Of a DNA stretch of 38,631 bases, positions 32,374 to 38,631 are shown in pieces; the stretch's first letter is position 1; every line of letters begins with the position of its first letter. The position numbers and the translations under genes were made by a program. Source of the DNA: Fimadaptatus sp050946055 (GTDB lineage: Bacteria; Bacillota; Clostridia; Christensenellales; Aristaeellaceae). The stretch is from positions 1-38,631 of the forward strand of contig JBMNUB010000023.1 in NCBI GenBank assembly GCA_050946055.1, in the 5' to 3' direction. The notes beneath the pieces are model-generated. The model was not told the origin of the DNA. It did not search any database and saw only the letters and a list, made by a program, of their open reading frames with translations.

Positions 32374-34338
32374 TTACTCTATGACGAGTATGTCGTGTAT
32401 GCCGATATAGGGTATGTCAGCCGTGAGTATGCCGCCTTCAAAGCGCCAGCTCACCGGGCGCATGTCGGGGGACAGGCGCACAAGGCGCGGCTCGCGCTCC
32501 AGCCTTAGCTGCACGCGCACAGGGCCTGCGGGCGGCACATCCTCCACGAACGAGCGCTGCGGCGACAGCGGCACGCCGCTGCCCATGTTGATGAGGTTGA
32601 CAAGCAGCTTGTCATCCTTGCGGCGCAGCGACACGTATACGCTGACCGGCGCGTCCACGCGCATGATATCGCAGGGGACGCGACGCAGCATGTCCTCAAA
32701 CAGCGCGCGCGTGGCGGGATAGTGCGATTGCCCGTAGGCGGTGAAGAAGTCAGAGTATATGCCGATAACGCGCCCCTTGCCCAGCGGGCGGACGGTGGCC
32801 AGCGCGTATTCGCTGGCGCGGGCAAACTCGTCGCGGTCGCGCGTGTACTGGCGCATGACCAGCGGCTCGGCATCGGTAGGCACGGCGGCGCACCACGGCC
32901 CTATCAGCGTGGTAGTGCGCCTGCCTACGGGCGCATAGGGACAATTTTCGTCGGGGAGAGGACGCATCTCCACGCCCAGCACCTTTGCCATGCGCGGTGT
33001 GACCTTGGTGCTGGAGACTATCAGCGTGCCGCCCTGACGCGCGTACTCAAGCAGCGCGTCAAGCGTATCGTCCGCAAGTCCGCTCTGTTCGGGCAGCACA
33101 AGCAGGGGATAGCGATTCATGTTGGCCAGCGCGTCGGGCGTGTTCATTATGTCCACGCTCACGTGCGCGTCCATCAGCGCATGCACAGCGCCCTCGACTG
33201 CGTCGGAGCTGCCGTGAGCGGTGTTGTAGAAGCCCTCGGATGCCAGCGCGTAATAGTGTTCGGGCGCATGCAGCACCAGCGCCTGCGGCACGGATTTGCT
33301 GTCCTGACACAGCGCCTGACGCGCGCGGCAGAACGCGGCCACGTCGGCCAGCTCGTCCATGTGCCAGGCGACGATGTTGCCGGTGCGGTTGGGCGTGTCG
33401 TATATGGTGAACGCGCCGCCCGCCGACATGACTATCGCCGCCTCCTGACAGAGCGCATCGGCGCTCTTGAACTCCCAGTTGCCCATGGGGCCATAGCTGG
33501 AGAACGACCATGCCATAAGATCCCACTTTAGCCCGCGGTTGTCCATAAAGCGCGACTCTATCAGCGCCGAGCGTCCGCTCCATATCCAGGAGAAGTCGCC
33601 GCTTATATAGTCCACATCCGCGCGTATGGGGTCGGGCTGGCGTATGGAGTACATCCAGTTGGAACATACGCTGCACGCGGGCTTCAGCGCATGCACCGCG
33701 CGCGCATAGCTGTCCACATGCTCAACGAACAGGTCGCGCGTGAACGCCAGCCACTCGGCCCAGTGCGGCTCGTCCTCGCCCTCGGGCGCATGCTCTATGC
33801 CGGTGCGGCGCGTGAACTCGGCGCGGCAGCGCGGGCAGTAGCAGGGATGAGTCGCCCAGTTCTCGCCGTCCACCCAGAAGCCGTCCACGTCATACTTGCG
33901 CACCAGCTCCAGCATCTGCGGTATCATGTAGCCCTTGGTATAGTCGCTCAGCGGGCAGGTGTTGTCGTGGTCCAGCGCATCGCCGCCCGCCGCTTCGCGC
34001 GCCGACTTTATGCGCCCCCAGTCGGGGTGCGCAGCTATCGCCGCCGTATCGTATACGCCGGAATAGTGCATTATCAGCGGGATGCCCATGCGCCGCGTGG
34101 CTTCGCGCCATATGGCCAGCGCATCCTTGACTATGCCGGGTGAGGCCACGCCCACCTCAGTGGGCCATGCCGTGACGCCGGGATGTCCCTTGCAGTCACA
34201 CTGCACGAAGTCGGGTTTGATCTTTTCAAACTGTGCTACCAGCTGCTCAACGCTCGCATCGCGCCCCAGATTCTTATCCTGCATGGTCGCGTGTATGTCG
34301 AAGTGCAGCCCGAAGAACGCCTTGTCATGCCATGTCAT
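32374..34338 (-). CDS. Glycoside-hydrolase-like protein (GHL6/alpha-L-fucosidase-like TIM barrel plus GATase-like domain)
   Basis: A 654-residue cytosolic protein without signal peptide. Residues about 1-330 look like the TIM barrel of the hypothetical glycoside hydrolase 6 / fucosidase-like group: FGLHFDIHAT at the start, LIMHYSGVYD, the probable nucleophile region YDVDGFWVDGENW, then a HPCYCPRC motif. Residues about 370-560 resemble the glutamine-amidotransferase-like trimerisation domain of GH42 enzymes (YPLLVLPEQSGLADDTLDAL). A short beta-rich C-terminal domain ends it. By family it probably cleaves an intracellular oligosaccharide; sugar specificity is unknown. ATG 34338 follows GGAGG at 8 bases and is preferred to upstream in-frame starts. 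It is a single-gene unit with its own promoter and terminator. Confidence 0.78.
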   Translation of the reverse strand: MTWHDKAFFGLHFDIHATMQDKNLGRDASVEQLVAQFEKIKPDFVQCDCKGHPGVTAWPTEVGVASPGIVKDALAIWREATRRMGIPLIMHYSGVYDTAAIAAHPDWGRIKSAREAAGGDALDHDNTCPLSDYTKGYMIPQMLELVRKYDVDGFWVDGENWATHPCYCPRCRAEFTRRTGIEHAPEGEDEPHWAEWLAFTRDLFVEHVDSYARAVHALKPACSVCSNWMYSIRQPDPIRADVDYISGDFSWIWSGRSALIESRFMDNRGLKWDLMAWSFSSYGPMGNWEFKSADALCQEAAIVMSAGGAFTIYDTPNRTGNIVAWHMDELADVAAFCRARQALCQDSKSVPQALVLHAPEHYYALASEGFYNTAHGSSDAVEGAVHALMDAHVSVDIMNTPDALANMNRYPLLVLPEQSGLADDTLDALLEYARQGGTLIVSSTKVTPRMAKVLGVEMRPLPDENCPYAPVGRRTTTLIGPWCAAVPTDAEPLVMRQYTRDRDEFARASEYALATVRPLGKGRVIGIYSDFFTAYGQSHYPATRALFEDMLRRVPCDIMRVDAPVSVYVSLRRKDDKLLVNLINMGSGVPLSPQRSFVEDVPPAGPVRVQLRLEREPRLVRLSPDMRPVSWRFEGGILTADIPYIGIHDILVIE

Positions 34339-34432
34339 AGCTGTAGCCTCCATGTCCGGCGGCACATGCCGCCCGTGAGTCAGTCGCGTATGTTTATGAG
34401 TATATGCGCCGCGCACCGCTGCGCACGATGTA

Positions 34433-34460
34433 ATTTTACCACAAAATGCGCCAAAGGCAA
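34433..34460 (-). promoter_or_regulatory. Promoter of the glycoside-hydrolase-like gene
   Basis: Minus-strand TTGCCT (34460-34455), 16 bases, TAAAAT (34438-34433). A GCGCAGC/GCTGCGC-like hairpin lies in the leader near 34411-34426. Confidence 0.5.
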
Positions 34461-34490
34461 CGGTAATTTAAAAATATTTTTAGCAAATAC

Positions 34491-34524
34491 GAGCGCCTCC
34501 CCGCAGCATGCTGGAGAGGCGCTC
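34491..34524 (-). terminator. Terminator-like hairpin after the three-gene secreted operon
   Basis: GAGCGCCTC (34491-34499) pairs with GAGGCGCTC (34516-34524) around an inner CAGC/GCTG. On the minus strand it is followed by GTATTTGC and then an A/T tract ending in TTTTT. It is 45 bases past the adaptor stop codon. Confidence 0.65.
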
Positions 34525-34568
34525 ATGTTTCAGATTGGATATGGCTGCCGAAGATGAGCCGGGGATTA

Positions 34569-35951
34569 TCACTTATCGGCGAATGCGACCGTGGCGCTCA
34601 TGCCTATGCGCAACTGGCTCACGTCGCTAAGGCTTATCAGCACTTCGTAATAGGCGGTATCGTCAACGGCCTGCGCCTGAGATGCGGCATTGCCCTGCAT
34701 ACCGTATTGCGCCTGAAGCGCAGCGTTGTTCTGCATGCCAGCCTGCGCCTGAAGCGAGGCGCTGTTCTGCATGCCAGCCTGCGCCTGAAGCGAGGCGCTG
34801 TTCTGCATGCCAGCCTGCGCCTGAAGCGCGGCGCTGTTTTGCATGCCAGCCTGCGCCTGAAGCGCGGCGCTGCCCTGCATGCCAGCCTGCGCCTGAAGTG
34901 CGGCGCTGCTTTGCATGCCAGCCTGCGCCTGAAGTGCGGCGCTGCTTTGCTCGGATATCTGCTGCTGGCGCGCCTTGCTCTGCGCCTTGTCGGCTTCGCT
35001 GACCGGCGATATGGACTCCACCCGTCCCGGCAGCGCATCTTCGCCACGCTGCCAGGGCAGCAGTACGCTCACATTGTCGCCTGCCTCAACGCCCTGCACA
35101 TCCTCCTCGGAGAGCAGCACGCTCACGCGCAGAGAATCCAGCGGCGCTATGGTCATGACAGACGCACCCTTGCTTACGCGCGCGCCCTCGTCTGCGCTTA
35201 TGTCCGATATGATGCCCGACGCGGGGCTGACTATGACGGGCGACTGCCCGCCAGACGCACCGCTTGCGGGCAGGTATTCATATAGCAGCTGGCCGCGCTC
35301 TACGACGTCGCCGGGGCTTACGCACATGCGTGTGACGCAGCCCTGCGCGTCGTAATCGTCGGTGGCTACCGGTATAACCGTGCCTATGCCCACGCGCTGA
35401 TCGCGCTCAAACTCGTCGCTTGAGTATATGTACACGGCTTCGCCCATGTACAGCTCGCCACCCAGCGTTTCCAGCGTGTACAGCTCACCATGCATGGATA
35501 TCACGCGCGCTATGGCCTTGTGCGAGCCGTCCTTCTTGCACTTGACGTACACGTTCTGCCCCATGCGCAGCAGCATGTTGCGCGGGTCATCGTCATCGGC
35601 TTCGCTCAGACTGCACACTATGCTGTACCGGCTGACCGGCGCTACGCTCAGCACCTTGCCACTGGCGGGCTGGCCGGCTTCGACCTCCACATCGGCCACG
35701 GTGCCGTCGGCGTGCGCAAACACCTGCTCTACGTCCAGCGCTATCAGCGCATCGCCTGGATGCACTATCTGCCCCGGCAACACCGGCACGTCATTTACGC
35801 GCGCATCACACTCGGCAAATACCGACACCTGCTCGGTGGCAACCACGCTGCCGTCGCATATGCCCGGCCCTGCCAGCGCCGCGCCCGGCAGCAAAATCGC
35901 GCCCACAGCGCCCGCAAGCAGCGCGCGCAGTGCATTGCCAAATCTACGCAT
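34569..35951 (-). CDS. Secreted HlyD-like adaptor protein with 12-residue repeat insertion
   Basis: A protein of about 460 residues. A Sec signal peptide (cleavage after AALA, near residue 27) precedes a lipoyl/biotinyl-like domain (VLPGQIVHPGDALIALD), a second such segment (GIISDISADEGARVSKGASV) and a beta-barrel domain ending in RIGMSATVAFADK, as in HlyD/RND-type membrane-fusion proteins. Between two barrel strands sit eight repeats of 12 residues, consensus SAALQAQAGMQN, where the paralogue at 37110-38249 has a short loop. No membrane helix or lipobox is seen. The start at 35951 is chosen because GAGGAG is 8 bases upstream; closer GTG/ATG codons overlap the previous stop. It is last in a three-gene operon. 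No ABC transporter genes lie downstream. Confidence 0.8.
   Translation of the reverse strand: MRRFGNALRALLAGAVGAILLPGAALAGPGICDGSVVATEQVSVFAECDARVNDVPVLPGQIVHPGDALIALDVEQVFAHADGTVADVEVEAGQPASGKVLSVAPVSRYSIVCSLSEADDDDPRNMLLRMGQNVYVKCKKDGSHKAIARVISMHGELYTLETLGGELYMGEAVYIYSSDEFERDQRVGIGTVIPVATDDYDAQGCVTRMCVSPGDVVERGQLLYEYLPASGASGGQSPVIVSPASGIISDISADEGARVSKGASVMTIAPLDSLRVSVLLSEEDVQGVEAGDNVSVLLPWQRGEDALPGRVESISPVSEADKAQSKARQQQISEQSSAALQAQAGMQSSAALQAQAGMQGSAALQAQAGMQNSAALQAQAGMQNSASLQAQAGMQNSASLQAQAGMQNNAALQAQYGMQGNAASQAQAVDDTAYYEVLISLSDVSQLRIGMSATVAFADK
34659..34946 (-). repeat. 36-bp coding tandem repeat (eight units)
   Basis: Eight in-frame 36-base units encode the 12-residue repeats of the adaptor protein. 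The first seven are complete (…LQAQAGMQ) and the last is diverged (ASQAQAVDD). Nearly identical neighbouring units suggest recent expansion by slippage or unequal recombination. Confidence 0.95.
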
Positions 35952-35956
35952 GCGCA

Positions 35957-37126
35957 TCACTCCTCACTCTCCAAAGGCATAAGCTCGCCGCCGGTCAGAG
36001 CGAACTCGCGCCCGGCTGCGCGCACGCTCGTGCCTAAAGCGCTTATCATATAGTCAAAGTCCTGCGAAACATAGCCCTGCGCGCGCAGAGAAGCGTATTC
36101 CGCGCCATGAAGCCCCTGCTCAGTTTCCAGCGAATAGTGAGCATCGCCGCAATTTAGCGCTATGCTCTGCGCACCGCTCCTTGCCAGCACGCGCAGCGCG
36201 TAGCCGTTAACGCGCCATGTGCCGCTTTGCACGGCGGTGAGCGTAAGCACGCCGCCCTCGTATTCGGCGCGGAAGGGCAGCGCTTCGCCCTCTGCATCTA
36301 TGAGCGATATCGATATAATATCGCCATCCACCTTTAGCTCGCAAACGTCTTCGGCACCGTCCAGCCCGTCAAGCGGCAGCGCGCCGTACAGCGTCATGTC
36401 GCCATCGCCCTTGGAATGTCCGCTCGTCAGCGGCTGCCCGGGTATTATGCAGGGCGTTGCCATGGGGTCCATGCCGGGAATCATGCCCTGTGGCCAGCCG
36501 TCGGGGAAGCCGCCCGGCCAACCGCCCGGCCAGCCCGGCGGGAATGTGGGCATGGGCGTGGGCAGGGGATCGCCGTAGGCGGGCGCGTCGGGCGCAAACA
36601 GCCTCTGCTGGAGCGCATCGTCGGCTATGCCGGTGGGCTCAAGCATCAGCTGAGTCTGAAACAGCATCACGGCATCGCGCGTCTCCTCGCCGAATATGCC
36701 GTCGGGCATGCTTCCCTCGGGGTATACGAGGTACTTGAGCTCGACAAGGCGCGCCTGAAGCCGCAGCACGTCCTCGCCGGTTGCGCCCAGCTCCAGCGTG
36801 GGATATGCTGTGGGCGCAGGGGAGGGAGCGACGGTCGGCTCGCTAGACGGCAACGCGCTGGGCGCGGGCGTGGGCTGTGCGCCGGGATCGGGAGTGGCGG
36901 TCGCTTCGGGAGCGTCGCTCGTCTCGGGAGCGCCGCTCGCCTCAGGCGTGTCGCTCGTCTCGGGAGCACCGCTCGTCTCAGGCGTGCCGCTTGCCTCGGG
37001 CGCAAGCGTGACCTCTGCGGTTGTATCGGGCAGGGCGGGCGCATCGGCCAGCGCGCCGGTGGACAGCGCCGCCAGCGCTATCGCCAGCGTCAGCGCGCCG
37101 CGCCGGTGCTTATCCCTGCTGCTCAT
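35957..37126 (-). CDS. Secreted peptidoglycan-binding domain protein
   Basis: A 389-residue exported protein. The signal peptide (about residues 1-28, cleavage after GALA) is followed by a Thr/Pro/Glu/Ala-rich linker with GAPETSD-type repeats (about 40-105). A PG_binding_1 domain comes next (LGATGEDVLRLQARLVELKY through DGIFGEETRDAVMLFQ). A Pro/Gly/Trp-rich stretch (PPGWPGGWPGGFPDGW) and a beta-rich C-terminal domain, possibly carbohydrate-binding, follow. It probably anchors to the cell wall. ATG 37126 is preferred: GGAGG is 9 bases upstream and lies within the end of the preceding adaptor gene, which it overlaps by 17 bases. The next adaptor gene overlaps or abuts its stop, so all three are translationally linked. 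Confidence 0.85.
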   Translation of the reverse strand: MSSRDKHRRGALTLAIALAALSTGALADAPALPDTTAEVTLAPEASGTPETSGAPETSDTPEASGAPETSDAPEATATPDPGAQPTPAPSALPSSEPTVAPSPAPTAYPTLELGATGEDVLRLQARLVELKYLVYPEGSMPDGIFGEETRDAVMLFQTQLMLEPTGIADDALQQRLFAPDAPAYGDPLPTPMPTFPPGWPGGWPGGFPDGWPQGMIPGMDPMATPCIIPGQPLTSGHSKGDGDMTLYGALPLDGLDGAEDVCELKVDGDIISISLIDAEGEALPFRAEYEGGVLTLTAVQSGTWRVNGYALRVLARSGAQSIALNCGDAHYSLETEQGLHGAEYASLRAQGYVSQDFDYMISALGTSVRAAGREFALTGGELMPLESEE

Positions 37127-38249
37127 CTTCATCCGCCTCCGCTTCGTCAGAGTCAGCCTCGCCACCGGCTGCGCCATCCACGGTGCTTATGGTGGCGTTC
37201 ATGCCGTAGCGCGTGTGCTCATCGGGCGTGAAGTCTATGTACACGGTGTAGGTGGCCTCGTCGCCGCTGGCATCAGTGCTGGCTATGGCCGATATCATGG
37301 TCACTACGCCCTCATAGCGCACGTCGTCGTCGCGGTTCCAGTTCAGCTCTATCGATACGGGATCGCCCACGGCTATCGAGCCCAGATCGCTCTCGGATAC
37401 CTCGGCCTCTATGCGCATGGACGACTTGGGATACATTTCGGCAATGGGCGCGCCTTCCGTGGCCTGCGCGCCGGCCTGTGCGCTTATCGAGGCGACGTAG
37501 CCGTCAACGGGCGCGGTTATGGCGCAGCCGCTCATGTACAGTCCATCGAAAGAGCCATCCACAGTCTCAAACAGCAGATCGCCGCGCTCCACCTCGTCTC
37601 CGTCCTCAACGGCCAGCGACACTATCGAGCCTGTGCCGGTCACGGCGGTGGGCGTAGTGCGCGTAAGCTCGCCGCGCCCTATGCGGCTGGAGGACTTGTG
37701 GCGCTCGGTGCGGTATATGTTGACGCGCTCGCCGACTATGAATTCGCCCTCAGTCACTTCAACCGTGTAGTCCTTGCCGCTTACCGAGGTCACGCGGCCT
37801 TCGCCTTTATGGTCGCCGTCGTCGGAGTAGCAGCTCAGATATACCTTCTCGCCGGGGTGTACGAACTTGGTGCTGGCGCTGTCATAGGCGTTCTCTATCG
37901 AGGCGGATATGGTGTATTCGCTCTCGGGGTCTATGTACAGCACCGCGCCGTACTTGCCCGCTATGGTCTGGGTATTGTCGCCGGGCTGCGCAAACACGCC
38001 CGACACTATGCCGCTCTCCTCGGCGTATACCTTGGTGGTCTTGAGCGTGGCGATCGCGTCGCCCGCGCTTACGGCCTCGCCGGGCTTTACGTCCACAGAC
38101 AGCACCGTGCCGCCTATGTCTGCATAAACCTGGCAGGTGTCGCTGGAAGTGACCTTGCCCTCGAACGATATGTTGTCCGCCAGCGCGGCGGGCGCGCACT
38201 GCATCAGCGCCGCAGCAGCCAGCAGCGCCATTAGCTTCTTGCCCTTCAT
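37110..38249 (-). CDS. Secreted HlyD-like adaptor protein (paralogue)
   Basis: A 379-residue exported protein. The signal peptide (KGKKLMALLAAAALMQ, cleavage after AALA about residue 24) is followed by HlyD-type domains: a lipoyl-like lobe with VDVKPGEAVSAGDAIATLKT, a second with GYVASISAQAGAQATEGAPI, and a barrel domain with VSESDLGSIAVGDPVSIEL and RYGMNATIS. A highly acidic C-terminal tail (ADSDEAEADEDEQQG) ends it. It resembles the adaptor at 34569-35951 along its length. ATG 38249 follows GGGAGG at 8 bases. It is first in the operon, with a promoter just upstream. Adaptors of this fold usually bridge an ABC or RND pump, but no pump gene is present here. Confidence 0.85.
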   Translation of the reverse strand: MKGKKLMALLAAAALMQCAPAALADNISFEGKVTSSDTCQVYADIGGTVLSVDVKPGEAVSAGDAIATLKTTKVYAEESGIVSGVFAQPGDNTQTIAGKYGAVLYIDPESEYTISASIENAYDSASTKFVHPGEKVYLSCYSDDGDHKGEGRVTSVSGKDYTVEVTEGEFIVGERVNIYRTERHKSSSRIGRGELTRTTPTAVTGTGSIVSLAVEDGDEVERGDLLFETVDGSFDGLYMSGCAITAPVDGYVASISAQAGAQATEGAPIAEMYPKSSMRIEAEVSESDLGSIAVGDPVSIELNWNRDDDVRYEGVVTMISAIASTDASGDEATYTVYIDFTPDEHTRYGMNATISTVDGAAGGEADSDEAEADEDEQQG

Positions 38250-38283
38250 ATGGATACCTCCCATCGCATTTATACCTGTTTTC

Positions 38284-38312
38284 ATTGTAGTATCATTTTT
38301 CGCGTTTATCAA
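38284..38312 (-). promoter_or_regulatory. sigma-A promoter of the adaptor/PG-binding operon
   Basis: Minus-strand TTGATA (38312-38307), 17 bases, TACAAT (38289-38284), about 35 bases upstream of the ATG at 38249. Confidence 0.65.
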
Positions 38313-38491
38313 GCGCGCGCCGCCGATGTCTTATTTGTTTAACCGATATGACGCTTTTTGGAGAGGAACGGCAGTATCAAACGGCGGTTAATGAAAAAGG
38401 CAACGACAGGTTTTATACGTCATATGGGCAGGGGAGCGAACATCGGTTATGCGCATATTCATGCCGGTAAGCCATAATGTGCAAATACAAG

Positions 38492-38530
38492 ACAGACGCG
38501 CACCCTAAAATGAATAGGGCGCGCGCCTGT
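38492..38530. terminator. Hairpin near the right edge, possible terminator
   Basis: ACAGACGCGCACCCT (38492-38506) pairs with 38516-38530 over 15 bp with two mismatches. On the minus strand the flank TGTCTTGTATTTG is mildly T-rich, so it may end a minus-strand gene lying beyond the window. The rest of 38313-38631 shows no supportable gene. Confidence 0.45.
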
Positions 38531-38631
38531 GCGCAATATAATCTCGGAAAGTACAGGGGGATGCCTGACACAAAGCGGCACACAGCATCGGATTGCCACT
38601 GCGCCGCCGCGAGCGCCGCACGCAGCTCATC

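Noticed and set aside
34659..34946. CRISPR-like array of 36-bp repeats
   Set aside because: Units are contiguous without spacers and encode in-frame protein repeats; no cas genes nearby.
36798..38234. A 478-codon open frame antisense to the adaptor and PG-binding genes
   Set aside because: Runs opposite two well-supported secreted-protein genes with signal peptides and ribosome sites.
38560..38631. Possible gene beginning at the right edge after a TATAAT-like box
   Set aside because: The G-rich ribosome-like tract directly abuts the ATG, no -35 is present, and too little sequence remains to judge.

Overview
The window looks like chromosomal DNA from a GC-rich, endospore-lineage Firmicute (Bacillota, probably class Clostridia). 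The evidence is a perfect CIRCE heat-shock operator, a shape-gene cluster that runs into a SpoIVFA/SpoIVFB-like pair, strong AGGAGG-type ribosome sites, sigma-A promoters with 17-bp spacing, and Clostridia-type families (DUF421/DUF4363, PocR-AraC, DUF2087). No rRNA, tRNA, CRISPR array, prophage or transposase gene was seen. Isoleucine is written mostly as ATA although the DNA is GC-rich, a consistent oddity across the window.

Layout. 0-2.2 kb: a DUF4838-type protein (-) and, divergently, a SAM methyltransferase (+) preceded by a 10-codon leader peptide and competing hairpins. 2.2-5.6 kb: an array of seven consecutive hairpins, then CIRCE-controlled htpG and a second methyltransferase. 5.9-8.1 kb: a DUF421-DUF4363 pair (-) and a divergent small-protein/ArsR-DUF2087 operon (+). 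8.4-13.7 kb: uvrB-uvrA (-). 14.1-23.9 kb: maf-mreC-mreD-mrdA-minD-rodA and then the SpoIVFA/SpoIVFB-like pair (+). The mreD-mrdA gap holds an inverted, decayed copy of part of the hairpin array from 2.2 kb. 24.3-26.9 kb: a PocR-AraC regulator (+) and a corrinoid protein (-), separated by three near-identical 208-bp direct repeats. 26.9-27.9 kb: a gene-free minisatellite of about 68-bp units. 27.9-28.8 kb: a UspA-like protein and a two-pass membrane protein (-). 29.1-31.9 kb: a NUDIX hydrolase and topoisomerase III (-). 32.4-34.3 kb: a glycoside-hydrolase-like protein (-). 34.6-38.3 kb: a three-gene secreted operon (-), in which two HlyD-like adaptor proteins flank a peptidoglycan-binding protein. 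One adaptor carries eight 12-residue repeats.

How the genes relate. Two functional blocks are clear: nucleotide excision repair (UvrB, UvrA) and lateral-wall synthesis/shape (MreC, MreD, PBP2, RodA with a lone MinD-like ATPase). Intramembrane proteolysis genes of the sporulation type follow the shape block. The rest is mixed metabolic and regulatory content. The most unusual parts are non-coding: the leader/attenuator candidate near 1.3 kb, the two-copy multi-hairpin element, and several unrelated intergenic tandem repeats concentrated between 24 and 32 kb.

Limits: family names come from reading motifs and overall resemblance. No database search, folding or alignment program was run.
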